Shown one piece after another: positions 62,228 through 64,000 of a stretch of DNA of 64,000 nucleotides. The notes beneath the pieces were generated by a model. That model had not been told where the DNA came from, made no database searches, and was given only the letters and a program-made list of their open reading frames with translations. The position numbers and the translations under genes were made by a program. Source of the stretch: Asterias amurensis (lineage: Eukaryota; Echinodermata; Asteroidea; Forcipulatida; Asteriidae); NCBI RefSeq assembly GCF_032118995.1, contig NC_092652.1:22247044-22311043 (forward strand). Reading direction: 5' to 3'. The first letter of the stretch is position 1; each line of letters begins with the position of its first letter.

Positions 62228-63245
62228 ATCCATATGAATAAAAGGTAGTTAAAGCTTTTACTATAAAGAATTTACTAAAATGCTAAAATTATCTTCCTTT
62301 AATGAAAAGTAAATCCTTTTCTTTTTAGCACTTACTTACTTTCACATGAATGAAATGGAGAAAATACTACAAAATGCTAGTAAGTACTGGTCATTTTTCA
62401 AGGTAGCTCCAGAGCTACCTTGGACACAGAAGTAAAAGGCTTATCTGAAGAAATGACGGTGTTTATGAATATTCCTCCTCACAGGATAAATGACATACAT
62501 CACTGAAATATTAAATAGACACATGCACAGTGTTTCACAACAGAAACAATGCACACAAACTCAAACTGCTTTTAAACAAGTTTGTTTATATTTTTGCTGA
62601 GGATAAAATAAAACCGTTTGTAAAAAAACGTTTTGTATAAGTAAAGCAAGCTTTTTTAAAGATATAAAGCAATTTTTTGGCTCAGAAATTAATGCCTCGG
62701 TCATTAAGGCTCAGAAAAGGTAATTTTGTGAACAATTAAATGCATTTCAATAGAATGTTGTTCGTGTTACTATTAAAACTTCTAAGTTTAAATTAAATAG
62801 CTATGCTCATATCCAGCTCTCATCTTCTCTATATAGCACTGTAAGTTTCAAAACCTTAACAAAAACGTTTTGATTCTGGGTGTCCAGATGAGTCGTCTTC
62901 ATCAAAATGTTGTCAGAATAAAAACCTCATGGCTGACTTGAAGATTTCTATGTTTCTATTAAATCAAATGCTGCTTAAGCTGTGTGTGTGTGTGTGTGTG
63001 TGTGAGCGCGTACGTAGACGTGAATGGGAGTTGTAATACAAAGGAAACATTTTGTTAAAGAGCCATCCAGCCATGGTATATCAGAAGTATTTACTCCAAA
63101 CCATTAAGTGAATACTTTGCAGTAAAAGAACAGGTTTATTCATACGGAATTCAGAAGATGCTTTTACTGAATGCTTTTACTTGGAAGTATATGCTTTTAC
63201 TTTTTGCTAGTACTTGTCAGTAAATACTACTTTTTATTCATACGA
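62228..63245. repeat. Possible inverted-repeat insertion, ~1 kb
   Basis: TATGAATAAAAGGTAGT at the left resembles the complement of ACTACTTTTTATTCATA at the right. CTTTTACT-rich words recur near both ends. The centre has AAGGTAGCTC-CA-GAGCTACCTT (62400-62421). It lies after exon 3 of the peptide gene. Ends are uncertain. Confidence 0.4.
62982..63004. repeat. (TG)n microsatellite
   Basis: Eleven TG units. Confidence 0.95.
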
Positions 63246-63399
63246 CCCAGTGATTTTGAATATAGTGCCCGCAGTAACATCGCCCTCTCTTGACTTGAAC
63301 CGTGAACAGCAACTACAAACTCCTTTTTCTGTTCTTATTTGACATTTAAGACCGAGCTGTGTTATAAAACACATATTGACTGGCATAATTTGGTTAATA

Positions 63400-63500
63400 G
63401 TGTACGTCTGTTCCCCCTCGGGCCTGTGATTGACCAGAAGAGGGGCCTAAATAGGTCGCTCTTCTGGTCACTCGAAGTCCCTCGTGGGAATAGACGTATA
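63400..63500. repeat. ~95-bp hairpin
   Basis: TACGTCTGTTCCCCCTCGGG pairs with CCCTCGTGGGAATAGACGTA. Inner TGACCAGAAGAG pairs with CTCTTCTGGTCA. It could be a tiny foldback element or an expressed hairpin. Confidence 0.65.
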
Positions 63501-63599
63501 CTAGTTACCTCGTTGCCGGTCATTATAGGCCTGGGCGAATAGTGAAATTTTACTACTCGACTAGTCGCGCCTCATCACTTATAGACTATGTCGCGACTA

Positions 63600-63866
63600 A
63601 ATGCTTAAGTGCTGCAGTTTTTTTAAGAAATTAATAAAAACAATGTCACGAAAATATTTCTCGTCTCGATAATTATTTTATTTGGCACCCACTATCCTAT
63701 TTCACTCTTTCTTCACTATGATCAGATATCATTTTTCTCAGTGATACGACAATTATTTCAGCATCTACAACGTATTTAACAGTTTTGGTATATAGATACA
63801 AGCACCTGAGCAACTAATATTTTAAGGGAAGCTTTCTACCACCATTTCTTCAAACCGTGTAAGTTT
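63600..63866. repeat. Family B, partial decayed copy
   Basis: GTGCTGCAGTTTTTTTAAG at the left and GGGAAGCTTTCTACC...AAACCGTGTAAGTTTAA at the right match family B. It is interrupted by a family A element at its TTAA. Confidence 0.6.
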
Positions 63867-64000
63867 AAAGGCAGTGGACACTATTGGTAATTACTCAAAA
63901 TAATTAATAGCATAAAACTTTACTTGGTAACGAGTAATGGGGAGCTGTTGATAGTATAAAAAATTGTGAGAAACGGCTCCCTCTGAAGTAACGTAGTTTT
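63864..64000 (+). repeat. Family A miniature element cut by the window edge
   Basis: TTTAAAGGCAGTGGACACTATT, then the standard left half up to the end of the window. Confidence 0.9.

Noticed and set aside
62890-62960. Insulin A-chain exon (SSSSKCCQNKNLMADLK) after an AG at 62887
   Set aside because: It has CC but no cysteine four residues later and no final spaced cysteine, and no donor or stop fits; treated as coincidence.

Overview
This window is AT-rich, intron-bearing animal DNA and most likely comes from an echinoderm, probably a sea star. That guess rests on recollection of several interspersed repeats here (a tRNA-derived SINE tail, the TTAA-flanked short elements, the foldback at 50.2 kb) from echinoderm and other marine-invertebrate sequence. 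No database search was possible. Genes are sparse and most of the DNA is transposon-derived or unassigned.

Layout. 1-8.9 kb: repeat-rich, with a possible first coding exon of a minus-strand gene at 8893-8943 whose remainder should lie to the left. 9-21.5 kb: intergenic, holding a ~60-bp minisatellite, a four-unit ~215-240-bp tandem array and many miniature elements. 21.5-32.6 kb: an eight-exon plus-strand gene for a membrane-anchored protein with two thioredoxin domains; a spare in-frame exon at 30724-30855 encodes an alternative version of the end of the second domain. 36.5-44.2 kb: a seven-exon plus-strand gene for a secreted proteinase K-like subtilase with signal peptide, I9 propeptide and a complete catalytic triad. 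45.3-46.2 kb: a small unassigned minus-strand ORF and a promoter-like GC-richer patch, followed by a possible 5' UTR exon for the next gene. 51.2-53.6 kb: an intronless BTB-BACK-Kelch (kelch-like) coding region ending in an immediate AATAAA and a genomic A22 tract. 58.4-64 kb: the first three exons of a small secreted, cysteine-containing, dibasic-cleaved peptide precursor with a TATA promoter and a duplicated E-box; the gene continues off the right edge.

Repeats. About 24 full or partial copies of one ~350-400-bp miniature element (family A, ends resembling GGCAGTGGACAC) occupy roughly an eighth of the window. A second, almost fully palindromic ~430-bp family (B) has four copies, and A and B touch or nest at TTAA sites. 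Other short inverted-repeat families, tRNA-derived SINEs, a hAT element with a perfect 8-bp target duplication, and a 3.2-kb insertion beside interstitial telomere-like DNA fill the introns and spacers.

No operon-like relationship is expected. The thioredoxin protein and the subtilase both enter the secretory pathway, the kelch-like protein is a probable Cullin-3 adaptor, and the last gene makes a secreted peptide. I recognised no retrovirus-like or capsid-bearing element.
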